Positions 47,585-59,581 of a DNA stretch of 64,000 nucleotides are shown here, piece after piece; positions within the stretch are counted from its first letter, which is position 1; each line of letters opens with the position of its first letter. The stretch spans positions 680,001-744,000 of the forward strand of contig JAQFVV010000322.1 in NCBI GenBank assembly GCA_028023455.1. The letters are read 5' to 3'. This DNA is from Epiperipatus broadwayi. Its lineage: Eukaryota; Onychophora; Udeonychophora; Euonychophora; Peripatidae. The notes below the pieces were generated by a model, which saw nothing but the letters and a program-made list of their open reading frames with translations, had not been told where the DNA came from and searched no databases. The position numbers and the translations under genes are program-made.

Positions 47585-49035
47585 AACAAATTAATAACAT
47601 ATCTGAATCCACTGCTTAAACAGATTGAAGCTAAGCTTCCAGGAATCTATGTTCCAAACTTAAAACAAACAGTACATCACATTTCCTACGTGGATGAGGT
47701 TTCGATCTTTCTTCCTGATCTTTCTCATCTGCCGGCCTTCCTCCAACTTGTAAATACATATGCTAGCAGATTAAACCTCCAAATTAACTTCATAAAATTA
47801 TCAATGTGGAACATCAGAACAGAACCAATCCAGTGTTCTCCTCCAAACCTCTCCCTTTTTTGGGCTTTCCAATTGCATTATTAAGGCTGGCAATGACAAA
47901 GGTGTTTCAAAACCTAATACTGGATAAAACAAAGAAAATAGTTGCATCACTCACCAAGATCTTATCACTCATTGGTAAAGTTACATTATTAAATACACTG
48001 GTTTATTCTAGACTGTCCTATTACCTTCCCATCATCAAACCCACTAAGCTCTTCGAAAAATCGATGAACTCTCTGTGTTCCAAACTTCTCTGGAATGGCA
48101 AGATGGTGGCTATTAGTATGGTCAAGGCTCAAATGCCCAAAGAGCTTAATGGTCTTGGTCTGCACTCTGTCTCCACCCTCTACTTTCAAAAATCCATTTC
48201 CCTTCTGTTCTTGACATGCTTAAAATTGCCAAACCTCAATCTTCCAGTGGTGTTGACCCTACTGATTCTCCACCTCCACTCACAAGTAAATGGATGGGTG
48301 AAATCTGGAATCAAGTCAGTATAGTCATGAATCTTATCCAACTAGCCATTGATGCTAAAAAGTCTTTCTGGAACACCAAGATCAAGCCCTGACTCAAAAT
48401 GTATTGGGGCTTTCCAACAAAGCCTTGATCCAAAAACTGAATCACTGGTATGTTGAATCCAAACACATTGGCTTTCTTCTTAAGCTCAATCTGGCTTCTC
48501 TTCCCACCAGTTGCTTTCTTGTGGACTGGAGGGGTTTCTCAAATATTGGACCCCAGTGCCAGCTTTGCCACTCAGCTGATGAGACCATAGCCCACCTATT
48601 ATACATGTGTTCCACATTTTCTCTTATCAGGAACTTCATCATTGACAAAGTTTCACTAGACATCAGAGATGTCCTATCAATTCAAAACACAATCAAACAG
48701 GAAACCTATGCTTCCATCAGACTGTCCATCTTCTTGACTTTCACCTTATGGCTAACCAGATGCAAATTAATGTTTGGACATTTTAATAATACTCCACTTC
48801 AAATTTACATCAAGCTACTCACACAGGCTAAAGTCAGAGACTCAACCCTTGTATCTCAGCTGTTACACAGAGACACTTGGTAAAAGATTGAGTTTCCAGA
48901 TGAATAACCCACCATGAATATCAGGACTGTGTTCCCCCCCTTTTTTTAATCTGTATGTTTTAAATACAATGTAAACCTTTCATTATACAAAGAACACTTC
49001 ATGTTTAAATGAAATATTTAAAAAAAAAAAAAATA
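47585..49035 (+). mobile_element. L1/Tx1-like LINE fragment, 5'-truncated with poly(A) tail
   Basis: Plus-strand RT C-terminal half ending in a run of A at about 49018-49034. Possible degenerate target duplication: AATAATAACAAATTAATA at about 47578 and AATAATAAATTAATAG after the tail. A poly(A) tail, the SLIGKVTLLNTLV region and a terminal CCHC motif are typical of L1/Tx1-clade elements (family knowledge). Base composition is visibly less AT-rich than the surroundings, consistent with a later arrival. Confidence 0.8.
47690..48883 (+). pseudogene. L1/Tx1-like reverse transcriptase C-terminal half
   Basis: RT motif C reads YVDEVSIF near 47692, so the usual YADD core has lost its second aspartate. 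FLGFP near 47860, then SLIGKVTLLNTLVYSRLSYY and LNGLGLHSVSTLYFQ (47806-48324), form the thumb/connection region. At 48404-48883 an Arg-rich segment precedes CQLCHSADETIAHLLYMC (C-x2-C-x8-H-x4-C), the LINE C-terminal zinc knuckle. Three frames are involved, with a stop near 48322. Non-functional. Confidence 0.85.
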
Positions 49036-51328
49036 ATAAATTAATAGTGTGTGCAAAATTAAGCTATTATTCTTGAAATTTAAAATTATTTTTAGCTAAC
49101 ATTTTTTTTTTTAAAAGACAATACTAATATTTCTGTAGTGTAATGAAAATTACACTACAGAGATATTATTCATTATTGGATAATCTTTAGTCTAATGAGT
49201 GACTTGTAAAAATTATTAAAGACAATAGTATTTTATAAACAAAAAGAAAATGGGAAAGAATATTATTTAAAATTGCATTATTTTAAATGCATTAATTTTT
49301 ATTCATATGTGTGATAATGTTTATCATTTAAAATGTATAAGTAAATAATTATTATTTAGATCTTTATCCATTCTAAATTAATAAAAAAAAAAAAGTTCTA
49401 AGATATCTGGAAAACTTTTTGAATACATTTTAGAACAGAAACCATGTGCACTAAAAGTTATTTTTAAAATATTTTGGAAGATTTCCAAGAACTATTTACT
49501 TATGATTTGATACAACTGACATACTTGAATATTATTTTTTTTTAAATAGTCTTTTTTTAAATTATATATTATTCACAATGTTATCCTTTCTTTAACTTTA
49601 AAGAAAATTATGTCAGATAGGATCCCTTGGAGATTCAAAACTGTTTGCATCACCCTTATTACAATTAATTTGAAACAATTAAACAGAATCTCAATCAATT
49701 AACAAAGATTCATATGTGAAATAAACTAAGAGGAAAATTTCAATTCAAATTTTATTTTTGATTTAAAAACTTAGTTTATAGAGCTGCAAGTAATAATGCT
49801 ATTACCTGATGAAAACAGTAAGCTATTTATATGCATAAATTAGCTCTTTCACTTATTAATATTTTGTTAAGGCATTTAAGATGAACTTTAACAGTTTTCA
49901 AAGGAATTTCATGCTATGCTAGTTATCTGCATCATACAAATACAAGAAATCACAAGAAAATTATCATCATGAATGGCAGGGACCAAACATTAAGAAGAAA
50001 GAAAAGACTATTTATTATTGCTCCCCCCCCCCTTTTTTTTTGTTTTTTTTTTAAAAAAAGAACATTTTATTTATATAGTTGGTTTTTGTTTTTTTTTTTT
50101 TTTAAAAAAAAGTAAGATTCTCTTTTAGTGGTCAAAGTGTGAAATAAAGTCAGAAACATCAAATCAAGTCAAGATTTACAAAAATTGAATCTGCTATATA
50201 TATTACATTCTAGAAAGTATTAAGGATTTTTAATATATTATGGTAGTATATTCCTTTAAACAATTAAAATTGTGGGATGTATGGGTTTTTTTTCCATATA
50301 GTACCATTTGAGAAGTCTGATTGTCTTAATTTAGCTGTATTTTGGCCATTATTATTATTATTTTGCTAACTTTTGCATAATAATTATTTTAGAATAATTT
50401 GCATTTTTAGTTCTTATGGTCTTACTTTACTTATTAGATATTTATTACACAAGAAATAAAAGATCCTGTCTTATGAATATGTGGCTTTTCATATGTAGAC
50501 CTTAATGAAAGAGGAATTCCATAGTAAATAGGGCTGAAAGTTCTTCCAAATATTGATTGTTGAAGTTAGATAGTAATTATTAAATATTGTAATTAGATTT
50601 TTTAAATCACAAAAAAGGAGATGGGCCTGATTCAGAGATACTATCATTAACCCTAAATGCTTCAAGGTTTGTTTACTATATTTATCCAAACTTAAGCAAG
50701 TATAATGCTTATGGAAGACAATCTGATTTTATTAGATTTATTCATCACACATTCACACTATTTTTATACATGTATTTCTCTTCATATCAACATATACTTG
50801 ATCTTTCACACTTTATTATTTTTTTATGTTTTTGAGAGTCAAATATCAATTTTGCATTAAGAAGGTCTAATTTAATTTAAAAAAATTCAGAGTTTTATCT
50901 TTTTATTATGATTTATTAAATTTTTTTTTGTTCTGATTTTATAATAAATATATTTGTTTAATTTATTAAATCTGACTTAGTATTTTTAATCAATTGAAAT
51001 AATAAAACGTATTTATTATATAAATATAATAAATTGAATTAATTTACCTCATATGTATATATTAGAATCCCGAGACATTGCTCTTTTATGGATCATGAGT
51101 AGAGAAGGAGTAATATAGTTATTATGGAGTATCTAGTTTGGTCAAGTGCCCAACTGATAATTTCATTGTAATAATAAAACATGCACACACTACACATACA
51201 TACATACATACTCAGTGGATATAAATTTAGATAAGATATAAAAGACATATTATCATGAGAAATTTATTGTGTCAAATGTCTCTTATGTGTATTTATATAA
51301 TCTCCTGCATTTGTATAATTTTAATTAT
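49036..51328. other. AT-rich DNA with a small hairpin and homopolymer runs
   Basis: A 19-bp perfect or near-perfect hairpin lies at 49126-49167 (AATATTTCTGTAGTGTAAT, 4-base loop, inverted copy). At 50020-50112 there is a striking C10-T10 run and two T-to-A homopolymer switches. Open frame 50489-50689 (minus) has no motif. Confidence 0.5.
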
Positions 51329-51431
51329 TATTTGTAAAAACTTTAATATTTGTGTTAATATTAAGAATATAGTCAAATTATATATGCATATGTATTCTTA
51401 ATATAACACAAATATTAAAGTTTTTACAAAT
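51329..51431. repeat. Hairpin / short foldback, about 103 bp
   Basis: ATTTGTAAAAACTTTAATAT at 51330 is mirrored exactly by ATATTAAAGTTTTTACAAAT ending at 51431, with arms of about 40 bp continuing through TGTGTTAATATTAAGAATA. The outer element family is unknown. Confidence 0.75.
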
Positions 51432-53849
51432 ATATTCTAACACATGGTTTAACATTATAAATTATTATTATTGTTGGGATAGATCCAAACTTAGCAATTG
51501 TTAATGTATTAAGATAAAATTAGATTTAAATGTAGTTTGGATGCACTAAAAATTACCCTTTGCCTCCATATCATATTGATATCTTCTTATTCTGTCTCCA
51601 GATATCATCATTGTAGATATACCACTAAGCTGGCTCATCTCATTTATTTATTCTGTTACAACATATATACTTGATTAAGTGAAATCAGTAGCATTTTGTC
51701 TTAGGTTCCATTATTGATTCCCATTATTTTTTACCAATCATTCATCATTGCAACTGAAATATTTAGTGCATTAGAAAATGCAAATAAAGCTTTTAACTAA
51801 TGTAAAAAATACATCAGTGCTATACAATTTGATTGACAACAGCATTAACTGATGAATTTAATGATAATTTTTATCTTTCAGGAACAAGAACCAATCTATT
51901 TATATATTTATCTGAATATTTATATAATTTTACATAAGGATTTTATAATTGATAATGTAGTGTTATAAAATAGACATTTTTAAAAGCATGGATGGTCCAC
52001 CTATGCTTACAGCTTATTCTTTAAATAAAGCAGAACTTATTATCCATGCTTGAATTGAGAGCTTGATCATACTGCTAGCCTGATTTTTAAATTGGCATTA
52101 TTTTCATAAATTCAGATTGTATATCACATGGAGAAGAAAATTTCTCATTTTTAACTACATATAACACTGAATCTTATGAAATACTGTGGAAGTTAACTAC
52201 TCTTCATTTATGTGATGTAAAATAAACATATACTACATGCTTATCCCTTAAATAAACCATTTATTCACGTACTTAAATTAAGAGCTTGATCTTATTGTTA
52301 ACTGATTTTATTTCAGAATTATATATCATATTACATTATGTATATATTGTACTGGACACCCTACATGAATTTAGAACATTGGTCACCTGAGGGCACCACT
52401 AGACTAATTAATGAGCCTAGAAAATTTATTGGGAATAACCAAATATTTACTACCGATGATGAGCAGACATAACATATAACAAATTATTAGCCCCCTGATA
52501 CTAGCTCAAATTAGATTATGAAACTCATAACTATTAAGCAATTGATAGACAGACACAGTAAACAAATATCAGCCAAATTTAAATAAAGAATACAGTTTAT
52601 TAATATTAAAAAAACAAACTCCACCAAAATAAAATTAGTAAAATAAAGTAGCATTCTTTCATGGATGGTTCAACATTAGGAGAGATCCATTAGTAATATT
52701 GAATCATACTGCAATTATAAAACTACTATCCCAACAAATAAAATATTTTCTCCAGTTTATAAATTCTTTTTATTAAATGCTTGTTATATTGCTTACATAC
52801 TAAGACTATCCTTCTTTATTATTATTTTAACCCAAGAAAACTAATACCAATGTGCTAAGACATGGTACAGTGCAATCAAACCCTAGCCATGCAAAGGAGA
52901 GATGGTGGATTTAAACCAGATCATCTTATTGCACTCAAACATCCATAGCCATACACATTTAATCTATATGCAGATGAAGATATCTTACATAAGTCTGACT
53001 TATATATATATCAATATCTTTTTACATATATAACTAAAGCATAATTTAAAATAGATATTCTTACCAAATCTACTCGGAAAGCAATAATTTATGGATTTCC
53101 GATTTATTTTCTTTAAGGAAAACCTCATTTGTTATTAATATTCTGAATGTTAATAATAGTAACTAATTATGGAACTGATTTACTTTAAAATATAAAATAT
53201 TTGTCTTGTGGTTATATGAAGTTTCAAAATTATATTAAGATCTATTAATTACATAAATTGACATTTATCATCATAATAAAATAAATTCATCCATGAAGAA
53301 ATTAATAAAATGCATAAATATATGATTCATAATAACTTATCAGTTATAAAATTAACTAATAAAAATTACTAGTATGGGTTTATAATACATATATTTCTAA
53401 ATCAATGCTTATTGTTAAATCATGTATATACATTAAGAAAATAATTATTATAACACCATCTGATTATTACAGTATATGAAAGTTTATATTACCACTAAAT
53501 CCATCAAGGTTGTTGCTTTTGCTTCCTGTGATTTATTGAAAAGGTAGCCCCTTTGCCCATTTTATAGTTGTAATTTTCTGGCAGTTGGAGTATTATTTAT
53601 AGGTTGACTTTAGGAGGTCAGCTTTCTAAGGATTTATGATTTTACGATATGTTGGATGATGAAGGTTCAGCTTAAAGCACAGAGATTTATCTTGGTGAAG
53701 TGAATAAAATCAATGGCTACAATAAGAAAGTCAAACCAGCTATCTCTTTTGCATATTCAAACATCTCTTGCAAAATCTATAAGAATTTTTCTTCTCATCT
53801 TGGTATCACATCTAAGCAATTTTCTTAGTTCTCACTTCCTTTTCTTTTT
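51432..53849. other. AT-rich DNA with a diverged direct repeat
   Basis: The stretch around 51995-52130 (AAATAAAGCAGAACTTATT, GAGAGCTTGATCATACTG) recurs in altered form at 52236-52333 (AAATAAACCATTTATTCAC, AAGAGCTTGATCTTATTG). No coding frame is recognised. Confidence 0.45.
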
Positions 53850-55010
53850 TAGCATGTAATTTTCAATATTCTAATTGTACTATTCTTTATCGTAGTCTAG
53901 ACATTTATGGAAATGACTAATCAGTTGATATATTCTTGTTGATATTCTTTTAATATTAAGTCATTTTTATCAAAAGAACTTCAACTAAATTTAATTCTAT
54001 TATTAAATTAATTATTATGTTACTGTCAATTTTAATTATCTGTCCAACACATTTATAGTAGTTACCTCCCTTAATAATGGTCATAATTAATAATGATTCC
54101 AAGATAATTGAAATAAAACAATTATATAAAAATAAATATTTTCTTTATTATTGAACCAGTTTTCATCCTTTATTAGGGCCTTTTCAAAATACACTAATAT
54201 AGGGCAAAATCCGGTTCAATAATAAAGAAAATATTTATTTTAATATAGTTTTATTTTAATTGTGTTGAAATCATTCTTAGTTAACTTCCTTTATTCTTTA
54301 TCTTTTTTTTTTTTAAATCATTGGCCATAACTTTTTTCTTCTGATAATTACTAACTATATAATTTCCTGGAAATTCTGAAGCATTGTATGTGAATATTAC
54401 CAAATCATCTGCAAAATGCAGATGAATTTATGTTTCTTCTCATAGCTTTTCATTTTAAACGATGAAAATACTTTCAATATAACTGCTGTAAAATTTTTTG
54501 GATAGAATCACCCTCTTATATAATCGTTTTTATTGTTATCACGTAGTTTAATCTTTACAATTGCATTTTAATAAATATTATTCAGAAATTACTCACTTCC
54601 TGAATCTATGACAAGTTAATCTAATTTAAGAAATGCATATAGAATCAAATATTTTTCTGTATTTTACAAATTTAATGCACAATTGTCCATTCGCACTTAT
54701 TGGTTCTTTTTGTATTTTCTCTTGAAGCTTATCTGTAATCTACTGAGCTATAAATTCTGATTGTTCATTTGGTTGGTTAGAATCCAACATTTTGTGTAAA
54801 TAAGTTGTCATAGACTTAATATAGATCTATTAAATTAAATAAAAACTGGATGGATCTGTTATTTCTAATACTTTCTTTAGACATTTGATACACAGCTTTA
54901 CTAATATGTTTTATTTTAAAGAATCTGTAATAATTCCACTGTTTTCCAAATCTTTTCTCTTATTCATAGATGTAATTGCAAATCTCTTCTTCACTTGAAA
55001 TATTTGAAAT
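53850..55010 (-). pseudogene. Third RTE-like LINE relic, reverse transcriptase
   Basis: Minus-strand readings from 55010 downward: ITSMNKRKDLENSGIITDSL (entry region), SNQPNEQSEFI near 54765, FVKYRKIFDSI near 54640 (motif A position), PKNFTAVILKVFSSFKM near 54500 (after motif B), LHFADDLVIFT near 54415 (motif C, FADD kept) and YKCVGQIIKIDSN near 54050 (the YLGQIIN region of the other copies). Same family as 8049-11418 or a close relative. It is more decayed and is interrupted by a small foldback at 54128-54242. Confidence 0.78.
54128..54242. mobile_element. Foldback MITE, about 115 bp, inside the LINE relic
   Basis: Arms AAATAAATATTTTCTTTATT and inverted counterpart extend about 35 bp each, up to ATTGAACCAGTTTT / AAAATCCGGTTCAAT. 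A loop of about 45 bp has its own imperfect pairing (ATTAGGGCCTTTT / AATATAGGGCAAAAT). No coding. Confidence 0.75.
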
Positions 55011-55284
55011 TTAAAATGGGTATGTTATTTACAGTTTTTATTAGAGAAATATATGAATATTAGTAGTATGTACATTAAGTTAAGTAGACAATAAAGTATT
55101 ACAACCATCACCAGTGATATGAAACTCAGTAAAATTTACAATGTAGATTTTCATTTGAAATAAAACCACATAAAGTGTATTTATAGTAATAAAACATCAT
55201 TCCATTTAATTCTTATATATTTGAAAATATTTATTCACCTTATTCTAATCAAGTGATTTTTACCAAAATATTATATGAGCAATG
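55011..55284. other. AT-rich spacer, nothing recognised
   Basis: No open frame or repeat identified. Confidence 0.5.
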
Positions 55285-55665
55285 TTGCCACCCAGTTCAA
55301 GCCATAATAATCAATGGATGCTAGAAAAGATATGCATCAAAATCTCTATCTAGTGCCAATATCACCAGAGTAGCTTCTAGTTTTCATCAATGAGGAGTCT
55401 TTGACCAGAGAATACTATACCTCATAGTTTTATAGTTAATTAAAAAAGATAAAAGGTGGCTGCTGGAGAATTGCATTAGATTCAAAGATTTAGGTGCAGT
55501 GCTCTCAAAACCATGCCTTCTCACTGATGAATACCAAATCTAGAAACTGGTCTGGAAATATTAAGTGAGTAAGCCCTAGATAAAGATGTTAATGGACAAA
55601 CCTTCTAGCATCCATTGTTTACTATAACTTGCATTGGATAATACTACTGTGAGAAGAGAATTGCT
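55285..55665. mobile_element. FB-A foldback, compact diverged copy
   Basis: Left arm GCCACCCAGTTCAAGCC through ATCAATGGATGCTAGAA to TTTTCATCAATGAGGAGTC. Right arm GGCTGCTGGAGAATTGCATT, TCTCACTGATGAATACC and CTAGCATCCATTGTTTACT to ATACTACTGTGAGAAG. Unlike the 37.5-kb copy it has almost no central region (only about 50 bp between arms). Confidence 0.72.
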
Positions 55666-56744
55666 ACTGTTTTAAGTGATTTCTTTAATGATTTTTGATT
55701 TGCATTGCCATATTTGTGTTCTGCTTGAATAACGGCAATAGCAAAAATAAATAAATATTTTAATACATTTACTAGTTATATATTTTATCTTTCAATTATT
55801 TTATTAAAATTATTCAAGCCACCAACTTGTAAATAGTTGATCTATTTACATTCTAAATAAAGATGGTAACTACTATCATTCAAAGCATAAATATAAACAA
55901 TAAAATTAATCCAGAGAAATCAATAATTTGAACTAATCATAAAATGCAATCTAAAAAGATTATTTGAGTATTGATTGCTTGCAGAACTGAGTCTACAATA
56001 ATATTTTAAAAATTGAAATTATTAAATTAACCCATAACAAATTTCTCAGTAATATGTTTGTGCAAGTTTTGTGAATTTCTAGTATAATGCTAACAAAAAA
56101 AAAAAAAAGTTTATCTGAAAAGATTAATTACACTCGCGAATATTTTTTTTTTGTGTTCTGTTGTGCAGAATTTAGTTTAATAAATAAATAGATATCAGTA
56201 AGAATAGCAAAACTAAATTTTGCATATTATATTTTTCATCAGAAATACTATTATTTACAGGGATCCTCTAACTATCATGTTACTTAAGTAATTACTAACT
56301 CAAAACAATATACAATTCATTGAATATGTTATCTTATTACTAAGTTCACTGCAGAAAGTAATAATCAGTTACTGATTTAATTTATTATACAAATGTATGT
56401 TTATATTATTAGAAAAAGTATTAAAATTATCTCGGGTCTTCTTTTGTTTTAAAGTAAATTATTGTGGATTCACAATTTCTATGATATATTTACTGTTATT
56501 GAGCCTGTATATATTGAAATAATATAATCATTTCATGTGATTATAGTCAACTATTATTTCATAGAAGACAGAGATAGGAAGATGTAAAAGAACACCCACT
56601 ATTTAGAAACAAATCAGGCATAACAAGGGAAGATTAAAACCATTTCAATATAGTAAAAACATCCATTTTTAGTAAGTTCATAACTCATAGCACTAATAAA
56701 TAGGTATGGGTTATGCTGCATATATGTATGCATATAATATTTGC
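55666..56744. other. AT-rich DNA, nothing recognised
   Basis: No motif-bearing open frame or repeat. Confidence 0.5.
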
Positions 56745-57195
56745 TATTTACTTACACATTTGTAATTATATATATATGTTATATGCTAATAGCTCTTAAC
56801 AAGCTTTTCCAAATATCCCTATCTTTAGACTGGATTTTAGCTGTCATCAGTGAGGTATTAGGACATTCAGGCATTAGATTTAAAAATACCAGGTGTACAT
56901 GGCTATTTAAGTTAGATGAGCTGGATTTGAAGACACGTGAATGTCTAAAAAATTCAATTTTCTACTTAATAATTAAATATTTGATAAATGTTCGGCTTGA
57001 CATGGTATTTTTTAAACTAATGCTTGAATATCCTAGTGCCTCACTGATGACAGCCAACAGCTAGAAAACAGTCTGAGGATAGGAATATTCAAAAACATTT
57101 GTTAAGAGCTATTATCATGCTCATTATATAACATTTGTAGTACAAGCTTATTAAATTAAATCATGTTGTATATGACTTGATTTCATTGCAATTAT
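56745..57195. mobile_element. FB-B foldback
   Basis: Arms about 56745-56880 and 57010-57145 pair through AATAGCTCTTAACAAG / inverted, AATATCCCTATC, AGACTGG, AGCTGTCATCAGTGAGGTA and ATTCAGGCATTAG. The right end continues as CATTTGTAGTACAAGCTTAT and TATATGACTTGATTTCATTG, shared with the FB-B copy at 27129. Central sequence near 56905-56950 (GAGCTGGATTTGAAGACACG) matches 27300-27355 inverted. The open frame at 56741-57064 is a translation of the palindrome, not a gene. Confidence 0.8.
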
Positions 57196-58319
57196 AGTTT
57201 TGCTCTTGAGGTTTTGGCAATGTTATATTGCTAAATCTATTAATATATTGAAACTGGAAATCCGTTCTTCAGATTTGTGCTTCACCTAGTGCCAATTATA
57301 TAAGCACTAGAATTGGTTTGAACCGAATCATATAATGGACATCTGTCTCAAGCAATCGGTGTAATATATGTAGAGATGTATGGACACACAACTCTAAATG
57401 GATCTATACCAAAAATATTGTGGTAAATTAAATAGACTTTTAATTAAGAAGATTTAGTTTTGTCTACCCATTCAACTGGCATATGCATATGTTCATATGA
57501 GAATTAATATTTATAAGTTATAAAATTTTGTAATTTTATATTTTATATTTCAATAACTTTACTAGTTATTCATATGTAAGACTAACCAATGTATAATATA
57601 TAACTAATTTATAATATTTTGTAATTTTATTACTAATAATTTTTATAAAAATAAATTGACATTTAAGAGTCAAAGAATGTTATCAGTGGATCTTAAAGTT
57701 TTGTGGGCAATTTTATCATTCTAAAAAATGTATGGAATGTTATAAATATTAGATATTCTTCAGTTAAATTTTACTTGACCATTGATTGGTCTTTTTCATT
57801 CTCATATATAGAGATGTAGATCAATTTGATTAAATTTCACTTGGCCAATTGATTCATTTTTTATTACCATATATGGAAATGTAGATCAACGTCAAATCTT
57901 AACCAAGTATATAGAGTTTGAAACAATGGCCAGCAAGAATTTGGTCAGATTAAATCTAAACAAAAATGTAATGGAAACAAAGGATCACATCTTGTTCCAA
58001 GTATGTGTGAAATGAAGGAAATATTTTGCCTCAAGGAAGCCTTCATTAAATATTTGCCTTGTGTATAAATAGCTAAATATTGGCTATCAATCATCATTCT
58101 TGTTTTATTTTGATATTGGAGAGTTAATATACTTCATGCAAGTTTGAATTGTGAAATAAATCATGTCGGGGCAAAAGAAAAGACTGTTTGCTTCACCATA
58201 CCTCTGGGGAGCTCATCTAGCTCACTAAGCTGAAGGATGGAACATCTAGACTGAATATGTCAACTGTTCAGTGATATGCTGCCTGAAGTAAACTTTGAAT
58301 TTCTACCAAAGCTTGTTTC
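57196..58319. other. DNA flanking the Gypsy insertion, no gene recognised
   Basis: Bases 58150-58319 and 62819-62930 are the two halves of the interrupted target; their junction shows no open frame. Nothing else is recognised. Confidence 0.5.
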
Positions 58320-58552
58320 TGTTATGTATTGAGTTATGAGATGTCACAAAAGATTAGCTGCAGGATGAACATTTTCAGTCATGAACTTCAGTAATGGTGT
58401 CAACACGTTTTTTGGTAGACTTACAATTTACAACCACTGTAACAAAGGTACGTACAGCAACATATCAATTATAATAAATGTATTGTATAAATAAATGTTA
58501 AGTGTAAACAAACTGATTAGTAATTGTATTAATTTTGGATGTGGACATAACA
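58320..58552 (+). repeat. Gypsy 5' LTR
   Basis: Begins TGTTATGTATTG and ends GTGGACATAACA, giving TGTTATG/CATAACA terminal inverts. 233 bp, the same length as the 3' LTR. Contains AATAAATG about 70 bases before the end as a possible polyadenylation signal. Most differences from the 3' LTR are transitions, clustered in the first 160 bases. Confidence 0.95.
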
Positions 58553-58559
58553 CAAACAT

Positions 58560-58577
58560 TGGTGACGAGGATGGGAT
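58560..58577 (+). promoter_or_regulatory. tRNA-Ser(GCU) primer-binding site
   Basis: TGGTGACGAGGATGGGAT, starting 7 bases after the 5' LTR, is complementary to the 3' end of animal tRNA-Ser(GCU). The single difference is at the discriminator-base position, where a G-U pair would still form. The tRNA sequence is from memory. Confidence 0.8.
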
Positions 58578-58709
58578 GTTAAATGAACGTGCAAAAACTA
58601 ACAAGAGCAACACTGTATAAAAAATATATACAAGGCAACTAGCAGATGTAAACGTGCAATTCGTCTCACTTAAACACAAAAAAACCCACAACATTCAGAT
58701 AAAATTTAG

Positions 58710-59560
58710 ATGTGTCAACTTATTCCACGTAATAGCTACGATCGATCTCTCGTGTCATTCGACATCGATTCACCACACCTGTGGGATACATATGCATCGC
58801 AAGTGGATTTTTTTTGTGAAGCGAATAATATAAATTCTGACGACAGGAAGCATGCAACTCTCCTCGCTGCATGTGGTTTAAAAACATTAAGCATTCTGCG
58901 CTCCCTTATATCTCCAGAATTGCCTCAGGAAAAATCATACCAAGACGTCATTAAAATACTAAAACAGTATTTTAACCCACAGTCATCCATCATATACCAG
59001 CACTTTCAATTTCACCGCCGTTGGCAATGAGAGGGAGAAAGTGTGAGCACATTCTTGGCAGACCTCTGACATCTGACAGAGGGTTGTGAATTTGGAACTT
59101 CACTTACAGAGCATCTTCGGGACCAAATTGTCTGTGGACTCCATGATGAGGCAACACAACACAAACTGCTAACGGAAGAAAACTTAACCTTGGAAATGGA
59201 TGTTTAGCGTAGCTTAGCCACAGAGGCAGCATCAAAACAGGTGCATGAAATCTGTGCCACAAGCTCATGCACAACAGCCGTAGACCTTATTCAACAGAAC
59301 AGACCAACAGTTCACCATAATAATCCTCTGCAGTCACTAATATCCTCTCAAACACCAGCATGCAAAAGAAACAATGAAACCCCTTGGTCAGGAATCACTA
59401 CATGCGATGGATGCAGTGGTCAGCATAACTGAGCAGAATGTCCTTTTAAAAGAACCAAATGCCATTTCTGACAGAGAATGGGACACATGCAATGTGTTTG
59501 CCAGGCAACGCAATGAAATACTCCAAGGACACCTAACCAGTGCATGGCAGTGACTGAATT
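58710..59560 (+). pseudogene. Gypsy gag, several stops
   Basis: One frame (frame 3) runs from ATG 58710. The start region SFDIDSPHLWDTYASQVDFF matches the gag opening where an F-W-x-x-Y pattern precedes F-F-x-A-N. LLAACGLKTLSILRSLI and a later LRDQIVCGLHDEATQHKLL are the usual capsid-domain landmarks. Two linked zinc knuckles lie at about 59404-59505: CDGCSGQHN-stop-AEC and KCHF-stop-QRMGHMQCVC; both contain a TGA, the second where the knuckle's second Cys is expected. Other stops fall at about 59028, 59068 and 59206. It would form the particle shell and bind RNA. The pol frame follows at minus 1 relative to gag. Confidence 0.85.
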
Positions 59561-59581
59561 GGAAGATGAAGTTGTAGATCA

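Noticed and set aside
47989-48663. Minus-strand frames at 47989-48189 and 48442-48663
   Set aside because: Antisense shadows of the L1/Tx1-like reverse transcriptase on the plus strand.
50020-50112. C/T and T/A homopolymer block as a regulatory or origin element
   Set aside because: Runs of a single base with no paired structure; more likely microsatellite slippage or sequencing error.
56741-57064. 107-codon plus-strand frame as a gene
   Set aside because: It lies across the FB-B palindrome and reads through both arms and the loop; no motif.
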